A program made the translations under genes and the position numbers. This document shows, one piece after another, positions 18,320 to 26,313 of a DNA stretch of 58,333 nt (the stretch's first letter is position 1; each line of letters starts with the position of its first letter). The DNA comes from Planctomyces sp. (GTDB lineage Bacteria > Planctomycetota > Planctomycetia > Planctomycetales > Planctomycetaceae). The notes under the pieces are model-generated. The model did not search any database, had not been told where the DNA came from, and worked only from the letters and a program-made list of their open reading frames with translations. The DNA lies in contig SXKJ01000047.1 in assembly GCA_005778115.1 (NCBI GenBank), positions 1-58,333 on the forward strand, in the 5' to 3' direction.

Positions 18320-20245
18320 TCAGCCCAGCCTTCCGAACTGGCGCTCGAGTTCGTTCTCTGTCAGCACCAGCGCCGTTGGCCGGCCGTGTGGGCAGTGGTG
18401 GGCGTCGTCGATCAAGTGCCGCTGGGCGAGCAGGCTGTCGATCTCCTCCGGCGAGAGGCGCTGTCCCGCTTTGATCGCGGCTTTGCAGGACATCATGTGC
18501 AGCAGCGAATCGAGCAAGTCGCGGCGATCAGGCTGTTTCTCCGGCTGATCGAGTTGTTCGGCCAGATCGCGGACCAACTGCGGCAAGTTGGCCTTCTTGA
18601 GCATCACCGGGTAGCGGTCGATCAGCACCGTCTGCCGTCCGAATTCCTGCACGCCAAGTCCGAGCTGGTTCAGCACGTCGGCATATTCCAACAGCAGTGC
18701 AGTTTCCTTCGGAGTCAACTCAACCGTTTCGGGGACGAGCATCCGCTGCGACTCAACCGCGTTGTCGAGCACTCGCGGACGCAAGTACTCGTACATGATT
18801 CGCTCGTGCAGCGCGTGCTGGTCGATGAGCGTCAGCCCTTCGTCGGTCTCGACGACGATGTAGGTGTCGCGAATCTGCATCGCCCGCAGTTCCCCGTGGC
18901 TCACGTGAGTTTTTTCCGGTGCTGAAGTTGGTTCCGCCCCCTGTGGCTCGGACACAGCAAACGACGCAAGGTCCGTCGCAGGTTCCGTGATTTGAGATTT
19001 GAAATCTGAGATTTGAGATTTGAAATCTGAATCCTCAGATTCACCCGACGCAGCTTGCGACTGACTCGCATCGAAACGCGGCAACTCCGCCAACGGACGG
19101 GGCGCGTCGGTCCACAGCGACCTATTTGGCGAAGCGCTTGCTGAGCCGGGAACACTTGCCGGCGACCAAGCTTGAAGCTCGACGCCGCGCGGTCGGGGGG
19201 CAGCTCCAGCGTGTGAAAACCCACCGTGACTCGGCAAATTCATTGGCGATTCAAAATTCAAACTCAGGAACTTTGTGCGGAGCATCGACAGCAATTGGCG
19301 GAAGAGTGCCTGGCTGTCGGCAAATCGAACCTCGGTCTTCGTCGGGTGAACGTTGACGTCCACGATGTCGGCGGGGACTTCCAGAAACAGGAAAGCGATC
19401 GGCTGCCGGCCGATCATCAACAGGCCGCGATAGGCTTCGGTCAGCGCGTGTTGCAGCGAGCGGTCCTGAATCCAGCGGCCGTTGAGGAACAGGTTCTGGC
19501 TCTTGCGAGTGCTCTTGCTGACCGATGGATGGGCGACGTAGCCCCACATCCTTACTCCCTGCGATTCCGATTCGACGGGGATCAGGTTGTCCGCCAGCTC
19601 GTTGCCCAGCAACAGACGGATGCGGTCGAGCAACTGCTGCGTGCCCGGCAACTCGAATACGACTTTGCCATTGTGCCTCAGCACGAGATGCAGTCTGGGT
19701 TGTGCGAGTGCGATGCGTGAGAAGTGTTCGGCGATGTGCGCGAATTCGGTGCCGGTCGATTTCAAGAATTTTCGGCGCACCGGCGTGTTGGCAAAGAGTT
19801 GCCGGACCTCGATCTGCGTTCCAATCGGGCAACCACAAGGCTGCGGCGGGGTGATCTGGCCGCAGTCGGAAGCGATCTCGAATCCAGTGGCGGAATCGGG
19901 TTGCCGGCTGCGAATGCGCATCCGGCTGACCTCGGCGATGGACGCGAGCGCTTCGCCTCGGAAGCCCATCGTTTGGACGCGGAAGAGATCGTCGGCTGTC
20001 GCGATCTTGCTGGTGGCATGAGCGGTCACGGCCAGCAGCAAGTCGTCGGGATGAATCCCCTCGCCGTCATCGACGATGCGGATGAGTTCGCCTCCTCCCG
20101 CTTCGATGTCGATCTCAATGCGCGAGGCGAGCGCGTCGAGGCTGTTTTCGAGCAACTCTTTGACGACATTGGCGGGGCGTTCGATGACCTCGCCGGCGGC
20201 GATTTTGTTGACGACCGAAGAATCGAGCTGATGAATCCGTGACAT
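18320..20245 (-). CDS. mutL: DNA mismatch repair protein MutL
   Basis: MutL couples mismatch recognition by MutS to strand incision. The 641-residue protein has the GHKL ATPase at the N-terminus (AAGEVIERPANVVKELLENS, DDGEGI, TMGFRGEALASI) and a C-terminal domain with the metal-binding endonuclease motif DQHALHERIMYE near 475, plus ACKAAIKAG and CPHGRP. It should therefore nick DNA itself, as in bacteria without MutH. The linker (about 335-450) carries a doubled DFKSQIS heptapeptide encoded by an exact 2 x 21 bp tandem repeat. The first gene of a likely mutL-aroDE-aroK-prepilin peptidase run. Confidence 0.96.
   Translation of the reverse strand: MSRIHQLDSSVVNKIAAGEVIERPANVVKELLENSLDALASRIEIDIEAGGGELIRIVDDGEGIHPDDLLLAVTAHATSKIATADDLFRVQTMGFRGEALASIAEVSRMRIRSRQPDSATGFEIASDCGQITPPQPCGCPIGTQIEVRQLFANTPVRRKFLKSTGTEFAHIAEHFSRIALAQPRLHLVLRHNGKVVFELPGTQQLLDRIRLLLGNELADNLIPVESESQGVRMWGYVAHPSVSKSTRKSQNLFLNGRWIQDRSLQHALTEAYRGLLMIGRQPIAFLFLEVPADIVDVNVHPTKTEVRFADSQALFRQLLSMLRTKFLSLNFESPMNLPSHGGFSHAGAAPRPRGVELQAWSPASVPGSASASPNRSLWTDAPRPLAELPRFDASQSQAASGESEDSDFKSQISDFKSQITEPATDLASFAVSEPQGAEPTSAPEKTHVSHGELRAMQIRDTYIVVETDEGLTLIDQHALHERIMYEYLRPRVLDNAVESQRMLVPETVELTPKETALLLEYADVLNQLGLGVQEFGRQTVLIDRYPVMLKKANLPQLVRDLAEQLDQPEKQPDRRDLLDSLLHMMSCKAAIKAGQRLSPEEIDSLLAQRHLIDDAHHCPHGRPTALVLTENELERQFGRLG
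18990..19031. repeat. exact 2 x 21 bp tandem repeat in mutL
   Basis: Two identical 21-base units (18990-19010 and 19011-19031) inside the mutL linker, read on the minus strand as repeated DFKSQIS. In-frame unit length means copy number changes would not break the gene. Confidence 0.85.
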
Positions 20246-20306
20246 CGCGTGCGGTGCTTCCTTTCGAGACGGATACGTTACCGCATTGCCGCGCGGTCGT
20301 CTCGCC

Positions 20307-20371
20307 TGAGAGCGACACGTCGCTAGCCGTCGGTCGAGCGGAAATACCGGCGGCTAGCGCCGTGCCGCTCA
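20307..20371. repeat. palindromic repeat, CTAGC-core family
   Basis: Inverted repeat with arms of about 26 bases containing CGCTAGCCG, located between the mutL start and the kinase stop. Related to 1275-1355 and 25461-25541. Confidence 0.8.
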
Positions 20372-20379
20372 CAACCGCA

Positions 20380-23184
20380 TCACTTCGGAAGGTCGCAGAA
20401 CACGACTTGGCCATCGGCATCGGCCAGAGCGGCTCGCGTGGCGGACGGCGACAGGGCCACGGCCGTCAAGGATTTGCTGTTGGTGCGGAAGCGGCAGATC
20501 TCCTGGCCGGTGGTCAGATCGAGCCAGACTGCCTCTTGCGGCTGTTCGGAGCGTGGTCCGATGGACGGTTCGGCGATGGTCAATACGCGGTGGCCGTCAG
20601 AGGTGACGGCCAGTGCTCGCAAGCCGGGGGCGTAGGGGCCGAAGCGAAATTGTTCGGTTTGTTTCGTCCAATCCCAAACGCGAACGAAATCGAACGCGGC
20701 CTGCGGTTCGGTGGTTTGGTTCGATCGCTCGGAATTCGGATGCGGCACCGTTTCTGTAGTGCGAGTCACCAGCCAGCGACCGTCGTTTGATGCGGCGAGC
20801 GCGGTGATGACTCCGGGACCGCAGCGCAGACGAGCCAGTTCGCGGCCAGAGTCAGATTCGAGCGATACGACTTCCGACGTTTTCATACTGGCCTCCACGG
20901 CGAGCAATGTTTGCGGGCCGGAGGATGTGTGACAGACTGCAAACGCGCGAATCGGTAGCGTGCCGAGCGATGTCTTCGCGGGCGAGGGGTGAGCGGCCAC
21001 ACCTTCGACGCTGACACGAGTCAGACCGTTACGGCCAGCGGCGATCAGCGAAGGATCACGATGGGCGGACGGCACCAACGCGGCGTCGAAGTGCATTGCG
21101 AACGGTTCGCTGAAGTCGATCGGACCAAGCACTCCGTTGTGTGTGTCCCAGACGACCATCGTGCCGGTCTCTTCGCGAGCGGATGCCAGCACAACGGCTC
21201 GGCGTGAATCATTCAGAAACAGGAGTTGTCTCGGTCGCACCGGCAAGCGATCGGATTGTGTCACCAATTGCCCCGTGTGAGCGTTCCACAATCGCAGCGA
21301 CGTATCGCCGGCCGCCTTCAACGAGGACGAGTCTCCGCCCCCGGAGAGCAACCAGTTGCCGTCGGGCGAAAACGCCAACGCGGAAATGGCATCTTGATGA
21401 ACCTGTAATGTGGTTGCGGCCGCACGACGTGGAAACCGAGCATTCATCAGCGAAAGAAACACAACCACGAGCGTCCCGGCCATTGCCAATGCGATCGCTC
21501 GGCGACCGCGTGATGCGGCGGGTTGCGATGACACGCTCGTCGCGGCATGGCTCGCGCTGCTAGTGTGCGATCCCGCCGGCTCGGTGGTCACCGCCGATGC
21601 GCTCGCAAGCCGGATCGCATCGGAGTTTCGGCGGCGAATGCGTGATGATCGCGCGGGTCGCAGGTTGACCAGCGGACGGCTCGAATCGGCCGAGCTGGCG
21701 AAGTCCGAGTCCATCACGACATCCAGGTCGATCAGCAATTCTTCCACCGAGGGGTATCGCTCATCGGGGCGCTTTCGCAACAACCGCATGACGACCGCTT
21801 CGAGTTGCGGATCGACATCGGGAACTACATCGTGCAGCGGCCGAGGCTCCGTGCAGACGTGATGAATCAAGTGGCTCGAAGGAGTGTCCGCGTCAAAGGG
21901 CATGTCGCCTGACAGCAGTTGATACAGCAGCACTCCGACGGAATACAAATCGGAGCGAGGATCGGCCGGCTCACTCTGAGCTTGTTCGGGCGACATGTAC
22001 TCGGCGGTCCCCATCACGACGTGAGTTTCGGATTGCTCATGCGGCGTGCTGATCGAGCGGGCCAGGCCGAAGTCGGTCAGCATGGCTAAGCCGTTCTCGC
22101 GATCGATCAAAATATTTCCCGGCTTAATGTCGCGATGAACCAGTCCCATGCGATGGGCGGCGGCCAGTCCGAGCAGCACTTGCTGCAAGATGACCAACAC
22201 CTCCGAGGCGGAGATCGACGGCTCGCGATGCAGCCGATCGGCCAGCGATTCGCCGTTGATAAATCGCATCGCGTAGAAGTGGCGGCCAGCGTCCTCGCCG
22301 ATGAAGAAAATCGGCACGACGTTGGGATGTGCCAGCCGCGCGGCGGCGGCGGCCTCGGCTTGAAATCGCTTCACGAAGGTTGGATCACTGGCCAATCGCT
22401 GCGACAACACTTTGACGGCGACCGCTCGATCCAACGAGCGATCGAACGCTCGATACACCGTCCCCATGCCGCCGTGGCCGATCTCTTCCTGAATCTCAAA
22501 GTGTCCCAGCCGTTCAAACGGAGGCCGCCGCGTATGAATTCGAGTCTCCGCTCGCGTGTCGAAACGAGTGTCAACCTGCCGATCAATCGCTGGCTCAGAG
22601 GTTTCTCCACTCGCGGACGCACCAAGAACCTCGCTCATCAGCTCAATTAATTGGCTGGCCGATTCGACACATTGCAGTTCGTCGTAGCCAATGCAGCCGT
22701 CGATGATTCGCCGCACTCCGGCCGGGATACGAAAGACAACACCGGGGCTGCTCAGATAGGCTTGAATCGAACGGCCAGTGATTTTTCGGCAGAGCAACGT
22801 GCCGAACTGATACAGATCAATGCGTTCTGGCTCCGTCAAAATCCCGTGAGTGGCCAGCACTCGCCGCGCGTCGTCGATGCTCGGCGGAATCGGGCATGGA
22901 TGCGAACGACGCATCTCCGGAGGACATCGCTCGTGGTCCGCCAGCAATCCGCCGAACGAAATCGGTTCTGGGTTCAAGGCTGCCGTAAGCCAGGCGCGAG
23001 GGATTGCCCAATCAAACGCCACGTTCGGCAGGGAAACATCGCGATGAATCTGACCGGATTGATGTAACTCATGCAGCTCGTTCGCCAAGACAAGCATCGC
23101 CCGCAACACAATCTCGGCGGCCACTGGGTCGGTCGGTCGTCCAGGCGATTGCTGCTCGGTGTTGTGGGTATTGGCTTGGCTCAT
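20380..23184 (-). CDS. transmembrane Ser/Thr protein kinase with WD40-type repeats
   Basis: A 934-residue signalling protein. Residues 35-190 look like a kinase C-lobe without an N-lobe: QIHRDVSLPN at 45-54, PPE near 88 and RIDLYQFGTLL. A complete Hanks-type kinase follows (about 228-495): GHGGMG at 236-241, Lys258, HRDIKPGN at 350-357, DFG at 371-373 and SPE at 398-400. A membrane segment lies at about 562-582. The rest (595-934) has WD40-like repeats, starting with ISALAFSPDGNWLLSGGGD. The kinase is expected to be cytoplasmic and the propeller outside. It lies 163 bases downstream of an ECF-like sigma factor, an association known in planctomycetes. Confidence 0.92.
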   Translation of the reverse strand: MSQANTHNTEQQSPGRPTDPVAAEIVLRAMLVLANELHELHQSGQIHRDVSLPNVAFDWAIPRAWLTAALNPEPISFGGLLADHERCPPEMRRSHPCPIPPSIDDARRVLATHGILTEPERIDLYQFGTLLCRKITGRSIQAYLSSPGVVFRIPAGVRRIIDGCIGYDELQCVESASQLIELMSEVLGASASGETSEPAIDRQVDTRFDTRAETRIHTRRPPFERLGHFEIQEEIGHGGMGTVYRAFDRSLDRAVAVKVLSQRLASDPTFVKRFQAEAAAAARLAHPNVVPIFFIGEDAGRHFYAMRFINGESLADRLHREPSISASEVLVILQQVLLGLAAAHRMGLVHRDIKPGNILIDRENGLAMLTDFGLARSISTPHEQSETHVVMGTAEYMSPEQAQSEPADPRSDLYSVGVLLYQLLSGDMPFDADTPSSHLIHHVCTEPRPLHDVVPDVDPQLEAVVMRLLRKRPDERYPSVEELLIDLDVVMDSDFASSADSSRPLVNLRPARSSRIRRRNSDAIRLASASAVTTEPAGSHTSSASHAATSVSSQPAASRGRRAIALAMAGTLVVVFLSLMNARFPRRAAATTLQVHQDAISALAFSPDGNWLLSGGGDSSSLKAAGDTSLRLWNAHTGQLVTQSDRLPVRPRQLLFLNDSRRAVVLASAREETGTMVVWDTHNGVLGPIDFSEPFAMHFDAALVPSAHRDPSLIAAGRNGLTRVSVEGVAAHPSPAKTSLGTLPIRAFAVCHTSSGPQTLLAVEASMKTSEVVSLESDSGRELARLRCGPGVITALAASNDGRWLVTRTTETVPHPNSERSNQTTEPQAAFDFVRVWDWTKQTEQFRFGPYAPGLRALAVTSDGHRVLTIAEPSIGPRSEQPQEAVWLDLTTGQEICRFRTNSKSLTAVALSPSATRAALADADGQVVFCDLPK

Positions 23185-23247
23185 CGTTTTGAATCCACTT
23201 CAATTAAGCGCCGTTTCGGTTCCACCAACCTGCCGGCCATGAGTTCT

Positions 23248-23299
23248 CATTTTCCGCCAGCTCTCTCTCAACACCACAAGACGGCTGGCGGAAAATGAA
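23248..23299. repeat. perfect hairpin between sigma factor and kinase genes
   Basis: Perfect 15-base arms (23248-23262 and 23285-23299, TCATTTTCCGCCAGC and complement) with a 22-base loop. It could be a repeat element or a transcription attenuator between the sigma factor and kinase genes; no long U-tract follows on the minus strand. Confidence 0.6.
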
Positions 23300-23347
23300 G
23301 GGCAAAACATCAGCATTCGACACAGCCACTTACCAATTCCATCTCAC

Positions 23348-24196
23348 CTAACCCGCGCATCGCTCGGCCAGGTACTCGCGGACGTTTTTCATGACGGCGG
23401 TCATCGATTCGACTTCTCGTTCCCGGAGCGATTCCGCATCGAAGTCGGCGTAGGAGTGACGCAGCGCCTCTTCGAGTCCGCCGTGTCGCTCCAGAAAATC
23501 TCCCAGGCGATGCCATTCGTGGAGGAACTCCTCCGAGCCGACTTCCTTCCCGGAGTACCGGACCACATGCCATCGCACGAGTTCTCGCAGTCGATGTTCC
23601 AAGCGGCTACGAGCATGACGGAAGTAGTTATCTACATCGTCGATCTTCAGGCTCAACGCTTCCGCGATCTGTTTGACGGGCAGTCCCTCGCAGACTCGGC
23701 CGAACAGCACTCGGAAGTAATCGCCTCGGCCCTCGCGGTGATAGTCATCGAGCAACGATTCGACCGCCGATTGCAACAACTCTTCGGCCCACGCCTGATA
23801 GAAGGCATCCGCTTCATCACCGGGAATGGACTCCTCGCAGAGTTCGTCGATCCGCCCCAGCAGGCTCATCTCCTTGAGGTACTCGCGCAAATGGTGTCCT
23901 TCGCGAGTCTTCTTGCGTGTATGATTCGAGAGTGCTCGCCGCACGACGCCGCACAGCAGCGTACGCAGTCGAGCGCGTCGATCGCCCACCCAGCGTTCGA
24001 GCAATCCGTTGCGGATCAACACCTCCAACGTCAGCGACGCGATATCTTCGGCATCGACCAGACTGAGCCGCCCCCATCGCGCCGCGAAGCGGCACAAGGG
24101 TCGCCAATAGTCGGCCAGGAACAGCGCCCAATCTTCTTCGGCCGCTCCGGTCGCCAGTCGATGAATCAACGTGTATCGAGTCGTGGGAAAATTCAT
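23348..24196 (-). CDS. ECF-like RNA polymerase sigma factor
   Basis: A 282-residue sigma-70 family protein, longer than a standard ECF factor. A region 2-like part lies at about 20-95 (EEDWALFLADYWRPLCRFA, VDAEDIASLTLEVL, RARLRTLLCGVVRRAL). Region 4 lies at about 165-235 (GLPVKQIAEALSLKIDDVDN, FRHARSRLEHRLRELV). The C-terminal 50 residues are an acidic/helical extension. Its ATG overlaps the stop of the upstream surface-protein gene (ATGA at 24193-24196), suggesting translational coupling, and a kinase gene lies downstream. The kinase may control this sigma factor by phosphorylation, as proposed for planctomycete ECF/kinase pairs; no anti-sigma gene is visible. Confidence 0.88.
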   Translation of the reverse strand: MNFPTTRYTLIHRLATGAAEEDWALFLADYWRPLCRFAARWGRLSLVDAEDIASLTLEVLIRNGLLERWVGDRRARLRTLLCGVVRRALSNHTRKKTREGHHLREYLKEMSLLGRIDELCEESIPGDEADAFYQAWAEELLQSAVESLLDDYHREGRGDYFRVLFGRVCEGLPVKQIAEALSLKIDDVDNYFRHARSRLEHRLRELVRWHVVRYSGKEVGSEEFLHEWHRLGDFLERHGGLEEALRHSYADFDAESLREREVESMTAVMKNVREYLAERCAG

Positions 24197-25932
24197 GGCA
24201 GGTCCATTCCGCCGTCCGATAACCCGAAGCTCGCATCAATCGCCGAGGGAGAAAGATCAGACAATTGCTGATCCAGAATCGGCAGCTCCACTTGCCGAAC
24301 CGGAGCCGGTGGCCGCCCCATGAAATCGTGATCGCTGACCAAGAACGTGACAGCACCGGCGACCGTTTGGCCGCTGGCGCGAGTGACTCGAAACCGGGTG
24401 GTATCCGCACCGCTGAAGCCGGGGTCGGCCGTGTATTGAAACGATCCGGGGATCGCCGCTGCCGACACTTGTCCGTGTTGCGGCGGCACCACGAATTCAA
24501 TGCGAATCACCGGATCGGCCGCACTGGAGGCGGGACCAAACTCCTTCAAGTCGAAGTGCTGATCGGGAGCGATCACCAACGAGTACGCCGCTAGCTCTTC
24601 AATAACTCCATCATGCAAGGCCCAGCCGGGTCGCTTCGAGTCGATGATGACAGGACTCGAACTCACGATCGGTTCGACGACCGGAGCGATCGGAGATGTC
24701 CCGCCTCCCGATCCCGTGAACAGCGCGAGCAACGTGTGAGCTACCGTGTCGAGCGACGCGAGCATCGTCTCTACCACGGCCAGCAGCGGCGCGGCAGCCG
24801 CCTGAAGCCCATCCGCTGGCGACAGGGCGATCGCCACCGACTCGAAAGCTGCGGCCGATTCCGACATACCGTTCAACGAAATCAAAACCACCGGCTCGAA
24901 CGGGGCCGCCGATCCCACGGGAACCTGAGCATACGGAGCACCGGGCGATTCCGTGGCCGATGAAAAAATTGCGAGCAACGTGACTGGTGGAATGAACGAT
25001 CCCAACGTGGTTGTCTTCAGATCGTCGACGGCGTCCAACTCATCGAAGTCGGTGGCCGGCGGATCGACGCGCTCCATCGTGCTGATTGCGAAAGCCTCAA
25101 CGCTGTGAAGCGTGCTCACCCAACCTGCGACGGCGATTGTTTTCAGTGACGGCCCACTCACGTCGCCCACCGCAGCCATGTTGGGCTGTCCGATCGAATA
25201 CATCGCTGTTGCCAACGGATTGCTGACCGGCAGGCTCAAATCGGACTGATCCAATTCAAGGCCGGACGCGAGACCGAATCTCGTCTCGCCAGGCGTTGCC
25301 GCTTCCGTGATACGGTCCATTGCGCCGACGAATTGGCCGGTGATACTCACGAACCGTGCCGCTCCGTCGAGCGACTCCAAGCCGTCCGCCTCGACTGTGA
25401 CCAAAACTTGCGAGCCACCCGCCACGAACAGGGGTTGTCCGGGCAATGTCATTCGCTCTGTGAGCGACACGGCGCTAGCCGCCGGTAATTCGCCGGAAAT
25501 CGTCGATCCCGAATCACCGGTGGCTAGCGCCATTCCGCTCAAAGCGAGTGCCTGACCCCCGTCGGACAGATTCACGATCTCACACCACTGGGACTGAGCA
25601 TCGACGCGAAACCGAATCGTCGGGAAGACAACATCCTCTGGCTGCGAATTGCCAATGAGCGGAGGCAACACCTGCTCGGAATTCGTCGCGAGCCATCCCA
25701 ACACGGCATCAGAGGGCACCAGAAAGCTCAGCGAGGTTTCGGAACCCAGCAGATCTGCCCACGAACCCTCGCCATTCGAGGACTCCGTCACTCCAGACAA
25801 GAGCGTTCGGTCTTCGAGAATCTCTCCCGCCAGCGCAGCCACAGCCCCGACAACGGCCGGCACATCGTGTACCCGCCGCGTCCAAGCAAACCTGGCGACT
25901 CGACTTCGATTCTGCATGGAAGGATCTCGCAT
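24193..25932 (-). CDS. LEPR-type secreted protein with Ig/cadherin-like region
   Basis: A 579-residue surface or secreted protein. The N-terminus is basic and carries GEILEDRTLLS (36-46), the planctomycete LEPR-XLL type export/anchoring motif. The middle is low-complexity, rich in Ala, Ser and Val. Near the C-terminus (about 470-540) an Ig/cadherin-like strand pattern is visible (PQHGQVSAAAIPGSFQYTAD, PGFSGADTTRFRV). The start has a strong GGAGG six bases upstream. A palindromic element at 25461-25541 is read through in frame (about residues 131-157). Its stop overlaps the sigma factor start by four bases, so it appears to be the first gene of a sigma/kinase operon. Precise role unknown. Confidence 0.8.
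   Translation of the reverse strand: MRDPSMQNRSRVARFAWTRRVHDVPAVVGAVAALAGEILEDRTLLSGVTESSNGEGSWADLLGSETSLSFLVPSDAVLGWLATNSEQVLPPLIGNSQPEDVVFPTIRFRVDAQSQWCEIVNLSDGGQALALSGMALATGDSGSTISGELPAASAVSLTERMTLPGQPLFVAGGSQVLVTVEADGLESLDGAARFVSITGQFVGAMDRITEAATPGETRFGLASGLELDQSDLSLPVSNPLATAMYSIGQPNMAAVGDVSGPSLKTIAVAGWVSTLHSVEAFAISTMERVDPPATDFDELDAVDDLKTTTLGSFIPPVTLLAIFSSATESPGAPYAQVPVGSAAPFEPVVLISLNGMSESAAAFESVAIALSPADGLQAAAAPLLAVVETMLASLDTVAHTLLALFTGSGGGTSPIAPVVEPIVSSSPVIIDSKRPGWALHDGVIEELAAYSLVIAPDQHFDLKEFGPASSAADPVIRIEFVVPPQHGQVSAAAIPGSFQYTADPGFSGADTTRFRVTRASGQTVAGAVTFLVSDHDFMGRPPAPVRQVELPILDQQLSDLSPSAIDASFGLSDGGMDLP
25461..25541. repeat. palindromic element inside the LEPR protein gene
   Basis: Arms 25461-25486 and 25516-25541 of the CTAGC-core family, translated in frame on the minus strand (encoding ALSGMALATG and AASAVSLTE segments). 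Intergenic relatives lie at 1275-1355 and 20307-20371. Confidence 0.75.
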
Positions 25933-26313
25933 CCGCAGCCTCCAAGAGTTGCCACGAGAATGATTGGGGCAGGATCTTTACAAACGTCTGACTCCGTGCC
26001 AATTGGTTTTTTTGCCTCCCTTGCGATCGCACGACGCATTTCGGCGTCACCCATTGATGTTCGCTCCCGGCGGCTTCCGTAGCAGAGTTTTCAAAAAACA
26101 AGTAGGTCAGCCTTTCTAGGCTGACCCGACCAGCGATCGACGCGGTATTGCCGATTCGAGTCAGGCTAGAAAGCCTGACCTACAAGTTTTGAAACGGCCT
26201 CTACGGAATTCCGCTCGGCCAGCCATTAATTCCGTGAAGACATCGCGAGACCGCCTGTTGGTCTTGCCGACTTTGCAATCTTCGCCACCCAAATTGGATT
26301 TGGAGTCATAGCA
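25933..26313. promoter_or_regulatory. divergent intergenic region with palindrome
   Basis: 381 bases between two divergently transcribed surface-protein genes, both with ribosome binding sites at the ends. The centre is a palindromic element (26077-26206). Promoters for both genes must lie here, but I cannot assign -35/-10 boxes with confidence. Confidence 0.5.
26077..26206. repeat. palindromic element, GTAGGTCAG family
   Basis: Inner arms 26102-26125 and 26160-26183 (GTAGGTCAG.CTTTCTAG). The outer ends at 26077-26096 and about 26187-26206 read CCGTAG...TTTCAAAA in both directions. The right outer end resembles those of the elements at 14618-14723 and 32939-33023, although the cores differ. 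A second copy of this core family is at 52531-52613. Confidence 0.75.
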
